Of a stretch of 64,000 nt of DNA, positions 43,161 to 51,596 are shown in pieces; the stretch's first letter is position 1; every line of letters starts with the position of its first letter. Below the pieces are notes generated by a model. The model made no database searches. It saw only the letters and a program-made list of their open reading frames with translations, and was not told where the DNA came from. The translations under genes were made by a program, and so were the position numbers. Source of the stretch: JBFWUW01 sp050247075 (GTDB lineage: Bacteria; Planctomycetota; Planctomycetia; Pirellulales; JBFWUW01); NCBI GenBank assembly GCA_050247075.1, contig JBFWUW010000006.1, positions 1 to 64,000 on the forward strand, given 5' to 3'.

Positions 43161-45089
43161 ATGCCTGCTCCCGTGGAGTCACCTCGCCGATCTAAGTGGT
43201 TTTATGGGCTGGCCGTTGCGCTCGCATCGGGGTGCCTGGCTTTGGGCCTGTGGCGGTTCTGGCCCGACCGGAATGGCTCCGGCCGGCCGACGCCAGATGG
43301 CCATTCCACCGCGACCCTTCCATCTGCGGCCCAGCCAGACCCAGACTACCTGGCCGACTTGCTGAAATCGCCGCCCCAAGTCGAGCCGCTTCCGCCCCAG
43401 ACAGGCTTTGTGGGGAGCGCTGCCTGCGCCGAATGCCATGCCGAAATCTGTCAGTCGTACGCCGCCACGCCGATGGGCCGGGCCATGAGCCTGGCCAGCA
43501 GCGCCGCGGGCGGCGAACGCTACGACGGCCGCGCCGAGTTCACAACAGCCGGCGGCAGAAAGTATCTTGTCGAGCGGAAAAACGAAGGCGTATGGCACCA
43601 CGAAATGCAAATCGACGAGCAAGGCGAGGTGCTGTTTGACCAGGCGATGCCGGTGAAGTACTCGCTCGGTTCGGGCCATCATGGCTGTTCTTACCTGATT
43701 GAACGCGGCGGCTTGTTGTATCAATCTCCCATCGTCTGGATTGCCGGCGATGGCGGCCATTGGGAACTTTCGCCCGGTTACGCGCCGCTTCGCCATCCCC
43801 GTTTTTCGCGGCGAATCACGGCGGAGTGCCTGCTGTGCCACGCTGGCCGGATCGACACCGCCTCAGAACAGCCAGACAGGTTTTTGTCTCCGCCCGTGCC
43901 AGAACTCTTCATCGGCTGCGAGCGTTGCCACGGTCCCGGCCAGCAACATGTAGAACTGCGGCGGAACGCTACGGCCACTACTGATGAGGCCGACACGATC
44001 ATTCAGCCCCGCGATCTGCCGGCACCCGAACGGGACAGCTTGTGCAACCAATGCCACCTGATTGGCGAACAGCGGGTGCCGCGTTACGGCCGGCGCTACC
44101 AGGACTTTCGCGCTGGCGATAATCAAGAAGACGTGTGGGTAGTGCTAGCCAAGGCCGGCAAATTGGACAGCGCCAATGTTTTTCAATCGGTCGGCCATGT
44201 CGAACAGATGCATGCCAGCCGTTGTTTTCTGGCAAGCGAAGGCGAATTGGCTTGCATCTCTTGCCATGATCCTCACCGGCAGCATGCGCCGGAAGAAGCC
44301 GCCGAGTTTTACCGCCTACGCTGCCTGAAATGCCATACAGGCCAGGGTTGTTCGCTGCCCGCCGCGCAGCGTGAATTGCCGCCGGTACACAACTCTTGCA
44401 TTGAGTGCCACATGCCCCGCGTAGGGACCAGTGACTCAGCCCACACCGCGCAGACGGACCATCGAATCCCGCGCGTGGCTAGTGTCGATCCGGGTATAGC
44501 CAGTTCGGCGGGCGGCGGCGGGCTACAGTTTTTTGACCACGCCGAACTCCGCCTGCCGCCGTGGGAAGCCGACCGCGCCTTGGGCATTGCCTTGGTCGGC
44601 CAGGCCGAACTCCAGCCGGGCAACCGCGACGAGTTGCTCGATCGGGCCGAGGACCTATTAACGCCGCTGACGCGGGCTTTACCCAATGATTTGCCGCTGT
44701 TCGAGGCACTGGCCACGGCCGCCTCGCAACGCCAGCGTGATTCCGCCGATGAGTACTGGCGAAAAGTCTTGCGCCTGCAGCCAAAACACGAGACCGCGCT
44801 GGACGCGCTCTGCTTTTTGGCTGAGCGCCAGGGCCAGGCCGAGCAGGCTATGTCGTACGCCAAGCGCCTGTTGGAAGTAAATCCTGGCAGCAGCCGAAAC
44901 CAAGCCCGCGCCGCCAAGGCACTGGCGTTGTCGGGCCGATGGCGAGAAGCCGCCGAAGCCGGTGAAAAAGCCGTGGACCTTGATCCCACGGATGCCCCGT
45001 TTCGCGCTTGGCTGGTGGAGACGTGCCGCACGGCTGGTGATTTTGCCGCCGCGCGGCGGCACGCTGAATTCTTGCGCCGCCTGCCATAA
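43161..45089 (+). CDS. Heptahaem cytochrome c with TPR domain
   Basis: 642 residues from the ATG at 43161. An N-terminal anchor (WFYGLAVALASGCLALGLW) leads to a multihaem region with seven CxxCH motifs: CAECH, CLLCH, CERCH, CNQCH, CISCH, CLKCH and CIECH, plus extra His such as 'HHGCSYLIERGG' and 'HQ/HMPR' that may be distal ligands. This layout resembles the cytochrome c554/NrfA-like family in planctomycetes. The C-terminal 200 residues are tetratricopeptide-like repeats (EYWRKVLRLQPKHETALDAL, AMSYAKRLLEVNPGSSRNQA, AEAGEKAVDLDPTDAPFRAW). The TPR part suggests docking to a partner. Substrate is not known. Confidence 0.88.
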   Translation: MPAPVESPRRSKWFYGLAVALASGCLALGLWRFWPDRNGSGRPTPDGHSTATLPSAAQPDPDYLADLLKSPPQVEPLPPQTGFVGSAACAECHAEICQSYAATPMGRAMSLASSAAGGERYDGRAEFTTAGGRKYLVERKNEGVWHHEMQIDEQGEVLFDQAMPVKYSLGSGHHGCSYLIERGGLLYQSPIVWIAGDGGHWELSPGYAPLRHPRFSRRITAECLLCHAGRIDTASEQPDRFLSPPVPELFIGCERCHGPGQQHVELRRNATATTDEADTIIQPRDLPAPERDSLCNQCHLIGEQRVPRYGRRYQDFRAGDNQEDVWVVLAKAGKLDSANVFQSVGHVEQMHASRCFLASEGELACISCHDPHRQHAPEEAAEFYRLRCLKCHTGQGCSLPAAQRELPPVHNSCIECHMPRVGTSDSAHTAQTDHRIPRVASVDPGIASSAGGGGLQFFDHAELRLPPWEADRALGIALVGQAELQPGNRDELLDRAEDLLTPLTRALPNDLPLFEALATAASQRQRDSADEYWRKVLRLQPKHETALDALCFLAERQGQAEQAMSYAKRLLEVNPGSSRNQARAAKALALSGRWREAAEAGEKAVDLDPTDAPFRAWLVETCRTAGDFAAARRHAEFLRRLP

Positions 45090-45093
45090 ACAC

Positions 45094-45162
45094 TGTAGGA
45101 GGCGATTCCATCGCCGAATGCAACGCGTGGGGCATTTCCATCGGCGATGGAATTTCCTTCCA
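45094..45162. repeat. Intergenic palindrome, TGTAGGAGGCG family (right arm decayed)
   Basis: Left arm TGTAGGAGGCGATTCCATCG begins four bases after the heptahaem gene stop. The right part keeps ATCGGCGATGGAAT but has lost the terminal CCTCCTACA. It fills the gap to the convergent hisB. Confidence 0.75.
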
Positions 45163-45171
45163 TGGCAAACG

Positions 45172-45765
45172 CTATGTGCCCAACGTCCCTTTCGTGCTGG
45201 GCACGCCGGGCATGCGCGGGTCAAACTCCACCGCCATCCGCAAGGCGCGGGCGGCCCCTTTGAAGATCGCCTCGCTGATATGGTGGCTGTTGCGTCCGTG
45301 ATTCAGTACGACATGCAAGTTGCACAAGGCGTTGGCCGCCACGGCTTGCCAAAAGTCCTCCACCAGCTCGCTATCGAACTCGCCAATTTTGGGCGACGGA
45401 AATGGCGCGTTGAACACCAAAAAGTACCGGCCGGAAAAATCCAAGGCAATCGTCACCAGCGTCTCTTCCATCGGCAGCGTAAAGTGCCCGTAACGACGTA
45501 TGCCCGCTTTGTCTCCCAAGGCTTGGCGCAGTGCCTGTCCCAGACAAATGCCTACATCCTCGACCGTGTGGTGCTGGTCAACGTGCAAGTCCCCCTCGGC
45601 ACGGACCGTCAAATCAATCGCCGCATGCCTGGCCAGAAGCGTCAGCATGTGGTCGAAAAAACCAACGCCGGTGGCAATCTGCGACTGGCCCGAGCCATCC
45701 AGATTGAGCGACAACTCAATCTTGGTTTCAGCGGTTTGGCGAGAAATCGTAGCGGTGCGGGACAT
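45172..45765 (-). CDS. hisB: Imidazoleglycerol-phosphate dehydratase
   Basis: 197 residues, single-domain HisB. Metal-binding motifs are intact: 'GVGFFDHMLTLLARHAAIDL', 'DLHVDQHHTVEDVGICLGQA' and the second pair 'ALCNLHVVLNHGRNSHHISE'. It makes imidazole-acetol phosphate in histidine synthesis, the substrate of HisC, whose gene is 115 bp upstream on the same strand. The first codons 'MSRTATISRQTAETKIELSL' are the normal start. Confidence 0.96.
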   Translation of the reverse strand: MSRTATISRQTAETKIELSLNLDGSGQSQIATGVGFFDHMLTLLARHAAIDLTVRAEGDLHVDQHHTVEDVGICLGQALRQALGDKAGIRRYGHFTLPMEETLVTIALDFSGRYFLVFNAPFPSPKIGEFDSELVEDFWQAVAANALCNLHVVLNHGRNSHHISEAIFKGAARALRMAVEFDPRMPGVPSTKGTLGT

Positions 45766-45767
45766 TG

Positions 45768-45881
45768 GAGTGTCGAGTGGGGAGTGTCGAATTTCGAATG
45801 AGGAGTGTCGAGTGGGATGAACGCGGAAGACCGTCGAACAGCATTCTCATTCGACATTCAACGCTCGGCATTTGACACTTC
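45768..45881. repeat. GTGTCGA-rich repeat between hisC and hisB
   Basis: GGAGTGTCGA occurs three times (45768, 45781, 45803), followed by partly inverted sequence (CATTCGACATTC, CATTTGACACTTC). The whole gap between the two genes consists of it. Relation to other dispersed repeats is uncertain. Confidence 0.55.
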
Positions 45882-46930
45882 TACATCATACCTTTGAGCA
45901 GCGTTAACGCCGCGTCAATCTGTTCGTCGCTGCCGACGGAAATGCGCAGTCCGTCCCCCCAGCCGGCATAATTCATATATCTCACCAGGATGCCGGCCTC
46001 TTTCAACTGCTCATAGAGGGGCCGGACGAGCACCGTGGGATGCGGGCACCAGACGAAGTTGGCTTGCGACTCAACCGCCGCAAAGCCCAAGCCCCGCATT
46101 TCCGCCGTTATCCTGGCCCGTGTGGCCACAATTTTGCCGCGCGTTTCGGCTAGCCATGCCTGGTCGTCAATGGCAGCCGTGGCCCCGGCAATTGACAGCG
46201 CATCGCAATTATACGAATCCTTGAGCTTGTTCAGCCCGTGAATGATTTGCGGCTGGGCGATTAAATACCCAAACCGTAGCCCGGCCAGCCCATAAGATTT
46301 GCTCAGCGATCGCGTGACTATTACCTTCTCGCATTGCTTGACGAGGTCGATGCAATGCGTGTCCGCGAAATCGACGTAGGCCTCATCGACGATGATCGGG
46401 CAAGGCAGACGCTGGGCAATTTCCAGTACTCGTGCCGGCGGAATGATCGTGCCGGAAGGGCTGTTGGGGTTAGGCAGAAATACCAGCTTCAGGTCGTCAT
46501 CCGCCGCACAGAAATCGTCGGGCAACGACCAATCGGCATTGAACCGCACCTCTTGGCTGTCGGCTCCCTGAATTTGGGCCAGCGTTTTGTAAAGAATGTA
46601 GCTGGGGTATGGCAGCCGCAAACGCTGCCCTTGGCCGACAAAGGCCCGCGTGGCCATCGTCAGGAGTTCGTCGCTGCCGTTGCCGCAGATGATCCAATCG
46701 GGTTCCACGCCATGCAACGCGGCGGCCCGAGCGCGAAAAGCCGCGGCCGAAGGGTCTGGGTATTTCTGCAAACCCAGCTTAATCACCGTGCCAATCGCCC
46801 GTTGCACGGCCGGCGAACTAGGAAACGGGTTTTCGTTGGTATTCAGCTTGATGGCCTTACCCCCCTGCGGCTGTTCACCAGGGACATAGCCGTGCATCAA
46901 GTCAATTTCAGGACGAAAGAAAGAAGGCAT
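45881..46930 (-). CDS. hisC: Histidinol-phosphate aminotransferase
   Basis: 349 residues from the ATG at 46930. The start is 'MPSFFRPEIDLMHGYVPGEQ', then 'IKLNTNENPFPSSP'. PLP-binding features are visible: 'CGNGSDELL', Asp in 'IIVDEAYVDFADT', and the Schiff-base Lys in 'TRSLSKSYGLAGLRFGYLI'. Upstream in-frame codons come from the AT-rich repeat at 46931-47041 and are not part of the protein. It transfers an amino group from glutamate to imidazole-acetol phosphate. Placed between hisD and hisB, all on the minus strand. Confidence 0.95.
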   Translation of the reverse strand: MPSFFRPEIDLMHGYVPGEQPQGGKAIKLNTNENPFPSSPAVQRAIGTVIKLGLQKYPDPSAAAFRARAAALHGVEPDWIICGNGSDELLTMATRAFVGQGQRLRLPYPSYILYKTLAQIQGADSQEVRFNADWSLPDDFCAADDDLKLVFLPNPNSPSGTIIPPARVLEIAQRLPCPIIVDEAYVDFADTHCIDLVKQCEKVIVTRSLSKSYGLAGLRFGYLIAQPQIIHGLNKLKDSYNCDALSIAGATAAIDDQAWLAETRGKIVATRARITAEMRGLGFAAVESQANFVWCPHPTVLVRPLYEQLKEAGILVRYMNYAGWGDGLRISVGSDEQIDAALTLLKGMM

Positions 46931-47041
46931 TTTGGATTTTCGATTTTGGATTTTCGATTGAGGATTGATTGCATAATGGCGCGACCTTCGATGATGGCGG
47001 CTATCAAGCCAATCCAAAATCAAAAATCCAAAAGCGAAAAT
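46931..47041. repeat. AT-rich inverted repeat between hisD and hisC
   Basis: TTTTGGATTTTCGATTTTGG on the left and AATCCAAAATCAAAAATCCA on the right are near-complementary arms of about 30 bases, themselves made of repeated GATTTTGGATTTTC units. They directly abut the hisC start codon and the hisD stop codon, so the repeat replaces the whole intergenic region. Confidence 0.75.
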
Positions 47042-48399
47042 CAGGTAGTTCGGATGTTAACACTCGCCTTATGCGCCGTCAGCCCTTCTTTGTCCGCCAG
47101 CACGCGCACGTCCTCGGCTGCGTCTTGCAGCGCTTTAGGCGTATAGCGTATCACGCTGGTGCGGCGAAGAAAGTCGATCGCCGATAGGCCATTCGCGAAG
47201 CGGGCCGTACCGCCGGTGGGTAACACGTGGGACGGCCCGGCTGTGTAGTCTCCCAGGGCCACGGGGCTATAGTTGCCTAGAAACGCCGCGCCGGCGCTGG
47301 GGATTCTCTTCAAGAGTTCCTCGGCGTTGTCGGTGGCGATATGCAAGTGTTCCGCGGCCAGGGACTCCGCCAGGGCACAAGCTTCGTCGGCGTCGCGAGC
47401 CAGGATCATCGCGCCGAAGTCTTGCAGGCTCTGCCGAGCCAGTTCGCCCCGCTCCAGTTTGGCGAGCTGCTGATTGATTTCGTGGGCGGTGGCCTTTAGC
47501 ACCCGCTCGCTCCAGGTAATGAGAATGCTGGCACCGGGCGCGTGTTCGGCCTGGGCGATTAGGTCGGCGGCGGTAAAGTCGGGACGGGTGCTGTCGTCGG
47601 CGATGACCACGACTTCGCTCGGCCCGGCGATGGAGTCTATATCGACCTCGCCAAAGACATGCCGCTTGGCCAAGGCCACAAACAGATTGCCCGGCCCGAC
47701 AATTTTATCGACGCGAGGCAATCCTTCGATACCGTAGGCCAGTGCCGCCACGGCCTGTGCGCCCCCCAGGCGATAGACTTCCGTCACGCCCAGTTCGTGG
47801 CAAGTGGCCAGCATGTCGCGGTTGTACGCGCCATGTTTAGTTGGCGGGGCCACCACCGCCAGTTCACGCACGCCGGCCGCTTGTGCGGGCACGGCCGTCA
47901 TCAGTACGGTAGAAGGATACGCCGCCGCCCCTCCTGGGACGCAAATGCCCACTCGGCGCAACGGCAAGTATCGCAAACCCAAGTACGCGCCATGCGGGCG
48001 GTCCACCCGCGCGTCGGACGGCAAAATGGCCTGCTGATATTCCAGCACATTTTGACGGATCCGCCGCACGGCCGCCAGAAAAGCCGGCTCGGCGGCCGCG
48101 TGGGCCGCGGCCAAATCGGCCGCCGGCACGCGGATGGAACCGGCTGTAAGTTCCGCGCCATCGATGCGGGCCGAATAATCGAGGACGGCCGGCAGGCCCT
48201 TGTTCCGCACATCGTCGCAAATCCGCTCGACGACCTGCTGGGGCGACAATGGCTCGCCAAACACTTGCATCGTCTTCCGCCGGCCCGCCTCGCTGACGAC
48301 ATTCCCTCGCGGACTCAACCGCTCGCGCAGGGCCGCCAGCTCCGCGGCGGCATTGCCGGCGCGGGTATCGATCATGCGAAGTTGCAGGGGTGCGGGCAT
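47041..48399 (-). CDS. hisD: Histidinol dehydrogenase
   Basis: 452 residues. Signatures: 'RRVGICVPGGAAAYPSTVLM', 'VDKIVGPGNLFVALAKRHVF', 'IDSIAGPSEVVVIAD', Zn-ligand region 'AQAEHAPGASILITW' and 'GPSHVLPTGGTARFANGLSA'. It catalyses the last two steps, histidinol to histidine, with NAD and zinc. First of the three his genes here (hisD-hisC-hisB); hisG, usual in front of hisD, is absent from the window. The gene upstream is a deacylase, 91 bp away. Confidence 0.96.
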   Translation of the reverse strand: MPAPLQLRMIDTRAGNAAAELAALRERLSPRGNVVSEAGRRKTMQVFGEPLSPQQVVERICDDVRNKGLPAVLDYSARIDGAELTAGSIRVPAADLAAAHAAAEPAFLAAVRRIRQNVLEYQQAILPSDARVDRPHGAYLGLRYLPLRRVGICVPGGAAAYPSTVLMTAVPAQAAGVRELAVVAPPTKHGAYNRDMLATCHELGVTEVYRLGGAQAVAALAYGIEGLPRVDKIVGPGNLFVALAKRHVFGEVDIDSIAGPSEVVVIADDSTRPDFTAADLIAQAEHAPGASILITWSERVLKATAHEINQQLAKLERGELARQSLQDFGAMILARDADEACALAESLAAEHLHIATDNAEELLKRIPSAGAAFLGNYSPVALGDYTAGPSHVLPTGGTARFANGLSAIDFLRRTSVIRYTPKALQDAAEDVRVLADKEGLTAHKASVNIRTT

Positions 48400-48490
48400 C
48401 TAAAGATTAATGCGGTTCCAGTTGGCCCTTCGTTCCTTCTGAACGATCAATTCTCATCGGCGGGCTGGCTCAGGAAAAGGGGCGATTCCC

Positions 48491-49516
48491 TCATTTCCAC
48501 GTCGACTCTGGCACATCGTGGGCAATGCAGGCCACGCAATCGCCTTGGGCCACCAGGGCCGGTGCCCGCGTAGCCAGCAGCACACCCGCCGTGGGGGCGA
48601 TGACTTGCACGGGGTCGCGGTCGGGCCGCTCGATAAAGTGAATCTGGCCCACCGGTTGCCCCGCGGCGACCTCTTGGCCCAAGGCAGCCAAATTTTCGTA
48701 CACGCCTGACTCTGGCGCAAAACGGTAATCTTGATAATCCAGCGATTGCACCCATCGCGTAGGCGGCAGACCGAGTTGTTCTCGCGTATGCACCTCGCCG
48801 GCCAGCAGGCCAAAGTGGACCAGCACATTCCGCAGCCCGCTCTGTGTCAGTTTATGAACGGCCAACGGCACCGACTCGCTGCCGCCCATTTCGGTGGTGA
48901 TGACAATTTTGCCTTGCTGTTCGGCCTCCACCGGCAGCAGCCCGCTGCCCGCGATATCGGCGTAGAGAAAGGCAAAGTCGCTCCCCCAGGCCAGCGTGCC
49001 GTCTCGCATTTTCCGGCGCTGTTCAAGATCGGGCACCAGGTGCATGTGGGCGCAAGGATAGAAATCAACGCTCCGCCCGCCGGTGTGAATGTCGATAACG
49101 ATATCGGCTAGCGGAAACAGCACCGTCGTCAAATAGTGGGCGATCATTTCGGTTGGTGATCCGTCGGCCTTGCCGGGAAAAGAGCGGTTCATATTGCGGC
49201 CATCCAAGGGCGAGAGCCGCGTTGAAACCTTGCAAGCCGGCAAATTCAGGCAGGGCAATAGGATCAGCCGCCCGCGAACATCTCGCGGTTCAATCTCGCG
49301 CATCAGTTTGAGAATGGCCACCTGCCCTGGGTATTCATCGCCGTGGTTGCCGGCCATGGCCAAGGCGGTGGGGCCTTCGCCATTATTGATGACCGTCACC
49401 GGCAACAATAAATTGGCCCACCCCCCCAAATTGTAAGAATACGGCACGCACAAATGCCCGTGCTGTTTGCCAGGCTTTTCGAAATCAACCGTAGCCCTAA
49501 GTTGAGAGCGTTCCAT
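48491..49516 (-). CDS. Succinylglutamate desuccinylase/aspartoacylase-family zinc deacylase (M14 type)
   Basis: 341 residues from the ATG at 49516. Zinc site 1 is 'MAGNHGDEYPGQ' (His, Glu) and the third ligand lies in 'IVIDIHTGGRSVDFYP'; 'RNMNRSFPG' is the substrate Arg region. The C-terminal beta domain carries 'GVYENLAALGQEVAAGQPVG'. The family removes acyl groups from amino acids or related compounds; in ectoine users a close relative is DoeB, but nothing here ties it to ectoine. Cytoplasmic, no signal peptide. Confidence 0.88.
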   Translation of the reverse strand: MERSQLRATVDFEKPGKQHGHLCVPYSYNLGGWANLLLPVTVINNGEGPTALAMAGNHGDEYPGQVAILKLMREIEPRDVRGRLILLPCLNLPACKVSTRLSPLDGRNMNRSFPGKADGSPTEMIAHYLTTVLFPLADIVIDIHTGGRSVDFYPCAHMHLVPDLEQRRKMRDGTLAWGSDFAFLYADIAGSGLLPVEAEQQGKIVITTEMGGSESVPLAVHKLTQSGLRNVLVHFGLLAGEVHTREQLGLPPTRWVQSLDYQDYRFAPESGVYENLAALGQEVAAGQPVGQIHFIERPDRDPVQVIAPTAGVLLATRAPALVAQGDCVACIAHDVPESTWK

Positions 49517-49681
49517 ATGGCGAGTTTCCAAGGAATTAATCTATAGTGAATGTTGGGACACTTGGTTAAGGCCACGCATTCTGCCGGTCGTGCCGCAGGC
49601 TGTAAAGGAGCAGTGGCCGGTCGGCTGCGCGCATGGCCGACTTGCTGAAACAGACTTCCGCTCGCTGGCGGGTCGTCAATT

Positions 49682-51328
49682 TTACTGTGGTTTCAGGGGC
49701 GGTTCCGGCGCTAGCCAGGCTTCCGCTTCGTCGGGCAGCGGCTGTCCGTTGAGGGGGCTGCTCGGTTGCCAGTAGATGGACAAATTTGCGGCAAAGGCGC
49801 CTTCAAAGATTTCCGCCCGCTTCTTGGCACCCCACAAATCGACCTCCGGCAAATCAACGGAAATCACCCGTAGGTCCACGCTTCGCTCGACCGCCGAGCC
49901 GCTGATGTCGATTGCCACCGACTGCACCTGCTGCGTGTGGCTGCGGTCGAGCCCACCCGCTAACCGCAAAATGGCGGCCAGCCGCTTCACCCGGCGCTGA
50001 TCGTCCTTGGACAACTGCCGGAAATTGTCGTGCTTTTTCTTGGGGGCGGCTCCCCGGTGGTATCGGGCAATGTTAGCCACCAGCTCCAAATCACGCGGGC
50101 GAAAGCCGGGTAAACGGCTGTTGAGGATCAGATGGTAGCTGTGTTTGTGATGCTGGTCGTAGTTGATCAGGTAGCCTACGTCTTGCAGTCGTGCGGCGGT
50201 TTCCAGCAAGGACTGATCGTCGCTGGACAGGTCGAACGCTTCGCGCAGTTGGCTGAAGATCACGCCCGCCAGACGGGCCACCTGCCGGCTGTGGTAGGGG
50301 TCAACCTCGCAATTGGCGGCGAACCTTTCGACGGCCGCCTCGCGATCGTGCGGGTCTTCGCTCATTCGCCCGAGCGAAGAATCAATCATCGTCAACAGTA
50401 AGCCGTCGCGAACACCGCGGTCGTGGGCCTGCAGGACGTTTACGCGAAACCGCCGCATCAACGCATCGACCACCGCCAAGCCGGCCACGATAATATCGGC
50501 CCGGTCGGGGGACAGCCCCGGCAGGTTGCGGCGCAGCTTGGCCGGCAGTTTTCGCAGCCGTTCCAGCAAGTGCCGCACGTCGGCCTGGGTGACTTCATAG
50601 CCCCGCACCGGCAGCCCGGTCTGCTTCTTCATCGCCATGACCATCTCGGCCAGGCAGGTAAACGTACCACCCGACCCGATCAGAATGTGCGGCATCAGCA
50701 CCGGTTTCTTGACGATCTTGCGAAGCTGCCGGTCAATCCGCCGCACCAACCGTTGAAACTCGTCAACGGCAAACGGCTGCTGGGGATCGGCGCATGTTTC
50801 ACTCAGCCGCACGGCACCTAGCGATGTGGAATAGATGCCTTCGATCAGATTGCCCGACGACAGGATGATCTCGGTGCTGCCGCCGCCAATATCGGCCACG
50901 GCCACGTTCTTGCCATCCAGGTCGAATGCCCGCTGCACGCTGTAAAAAGCCAGCCGGGCTTCTTGCTCGGAACTGATCACGTCTACCTCGACGCCGATCT
51001 CGCTGGCACGGCGGCAGAACTCAGCGCCGTTCTCCGCCTCGCGTACGGCGCAGGTGGCAATGCAGCGCAACTCGCGAACTTGAAAACCGGCGGCGATCTG
51101 TTTCATGCGCCGCAGCGCCGCCAGGGCGTTGTCGATGGCCACCGTATCGAGCCGGTGGGTCGCGCCTAAATTGCGCCCCAGGCGGACGTTTTCGCGCTCT
51201 TCGTCCAGAATACGGTAGTTTCCCTCGCGCAGCGCCTCGGCAATGATCAGGCGAATGCTGTTCGAACCGATATCAATGGCCGCCAACCGGTGGGCCAGGT
51301 CGGGCGAGAGAAAAATCTGTTGGTCCAT
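49682..51328 (-). CDS. Ppx/GppA-family exopolyphosphatase/pppGpp phosphohydrolase with HD domain
   Basis: 548 residues from the ATG at 51328. The actin-like ATPase fold is clear: 'RLAAIDIGSNSIRLIIAEAL', 'FDLDGKNVAVADIGGGSTEI' and 'HILIGSGGTFTCLAEMVMAM'. The C-terminal HD-type domain begins 'DPYHSRQVARLAGVIFSQLR' and includes 'YLINYDQHHKHSYHLI'. It would hydrolyse polyphosphate or pppGpp, linking phosphate store and stringent response. Length is near that of GppA/Ppx with HD. No partner ppk gene in the window. Confidence 0.93.
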   Translation of the reverse strand: MDQQIFLSPDLAHRLAAIDIGSNSIRLIIAEALREGNYRILDEERENVRLGRNLGATHRLDTVAIDNALAALRRMKQIAAGFQVRELRCIATCAVREAENGAEFCRRASEIGVEVDVISSEQEARLAFYSVQRAFDLDGKNVAVADIGGGSTEIILSSGNLIEGIYSTSLGAVRLSETCADPQQPFAVDEFQRLVRRIDRQLRKIVKKPVLMPHILIGSGGTFTCLAEMVMAMKKQTGLPVRGYEVTQADVRHLLERLRKLPAKLRRNLPGLSPDRADIIVAGLAVVDALMRRFRVNVLQAHDRGVRDGLLLTMIDSSLGRMSEDPHDREAAVERFAANCEVDPYHSRQVARLAGVIFSQLREAFDLSSDDQSLLETAARLQDVGYLINYDQHHKHSYHLILNSRLPGFRPRDLELVANIARYHRGAAPKKKHDNFRQLSKDDQRRVKRLAAILRLAGGLDRSHTQQVQSVAIDISGSAVERSVDLRVISVDLPEVDLWGAKKRAEIFEGAFAANLSIYWQPSSPLNGQPLPDEAEAWLAPEPPLKPQ

Positions 51329-51394
51329 GCGGCAACGTGGCTGAGGCGTATCGTCGAAGGTTGGTTGTAAAACAAAGGATAGCACAACAACCAC

Positions 51395-51517
51395 GTAACC
51401 GCACGGCTCCCACAGTGCCGACTTGATGTGAAGTTGAATAGCCCATTTCGGGCAAGGCCGATTGGCATGGATAGCTGTACCCGATTCGAGCCATTATGGC
51501 AGGAGCCATGTGGCTAC
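51395..51517. repeat. Intergenic palindrome, GTAGCC family
   Basis: Left arm GTAACCGCACGGCTCCCACA and right arm GCAGGAGCCATGTGGCTAC are imperfect inverted copies of about 27 bases; the centre has GACTTGATGTG, also found in the copies at 2915, 3161 and 55311. It lies in the divergent gap between the Ppx/GppA and nagA genes. Confidence 0.75.
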
Positions 51518-51596
51518 GTAGCTGCCCGCTGCTAAAATGTCGTCTTCCTCCATCCACCAAGATTAGATTGTCAGCTATCGAAAGAGCCAACTCCCT

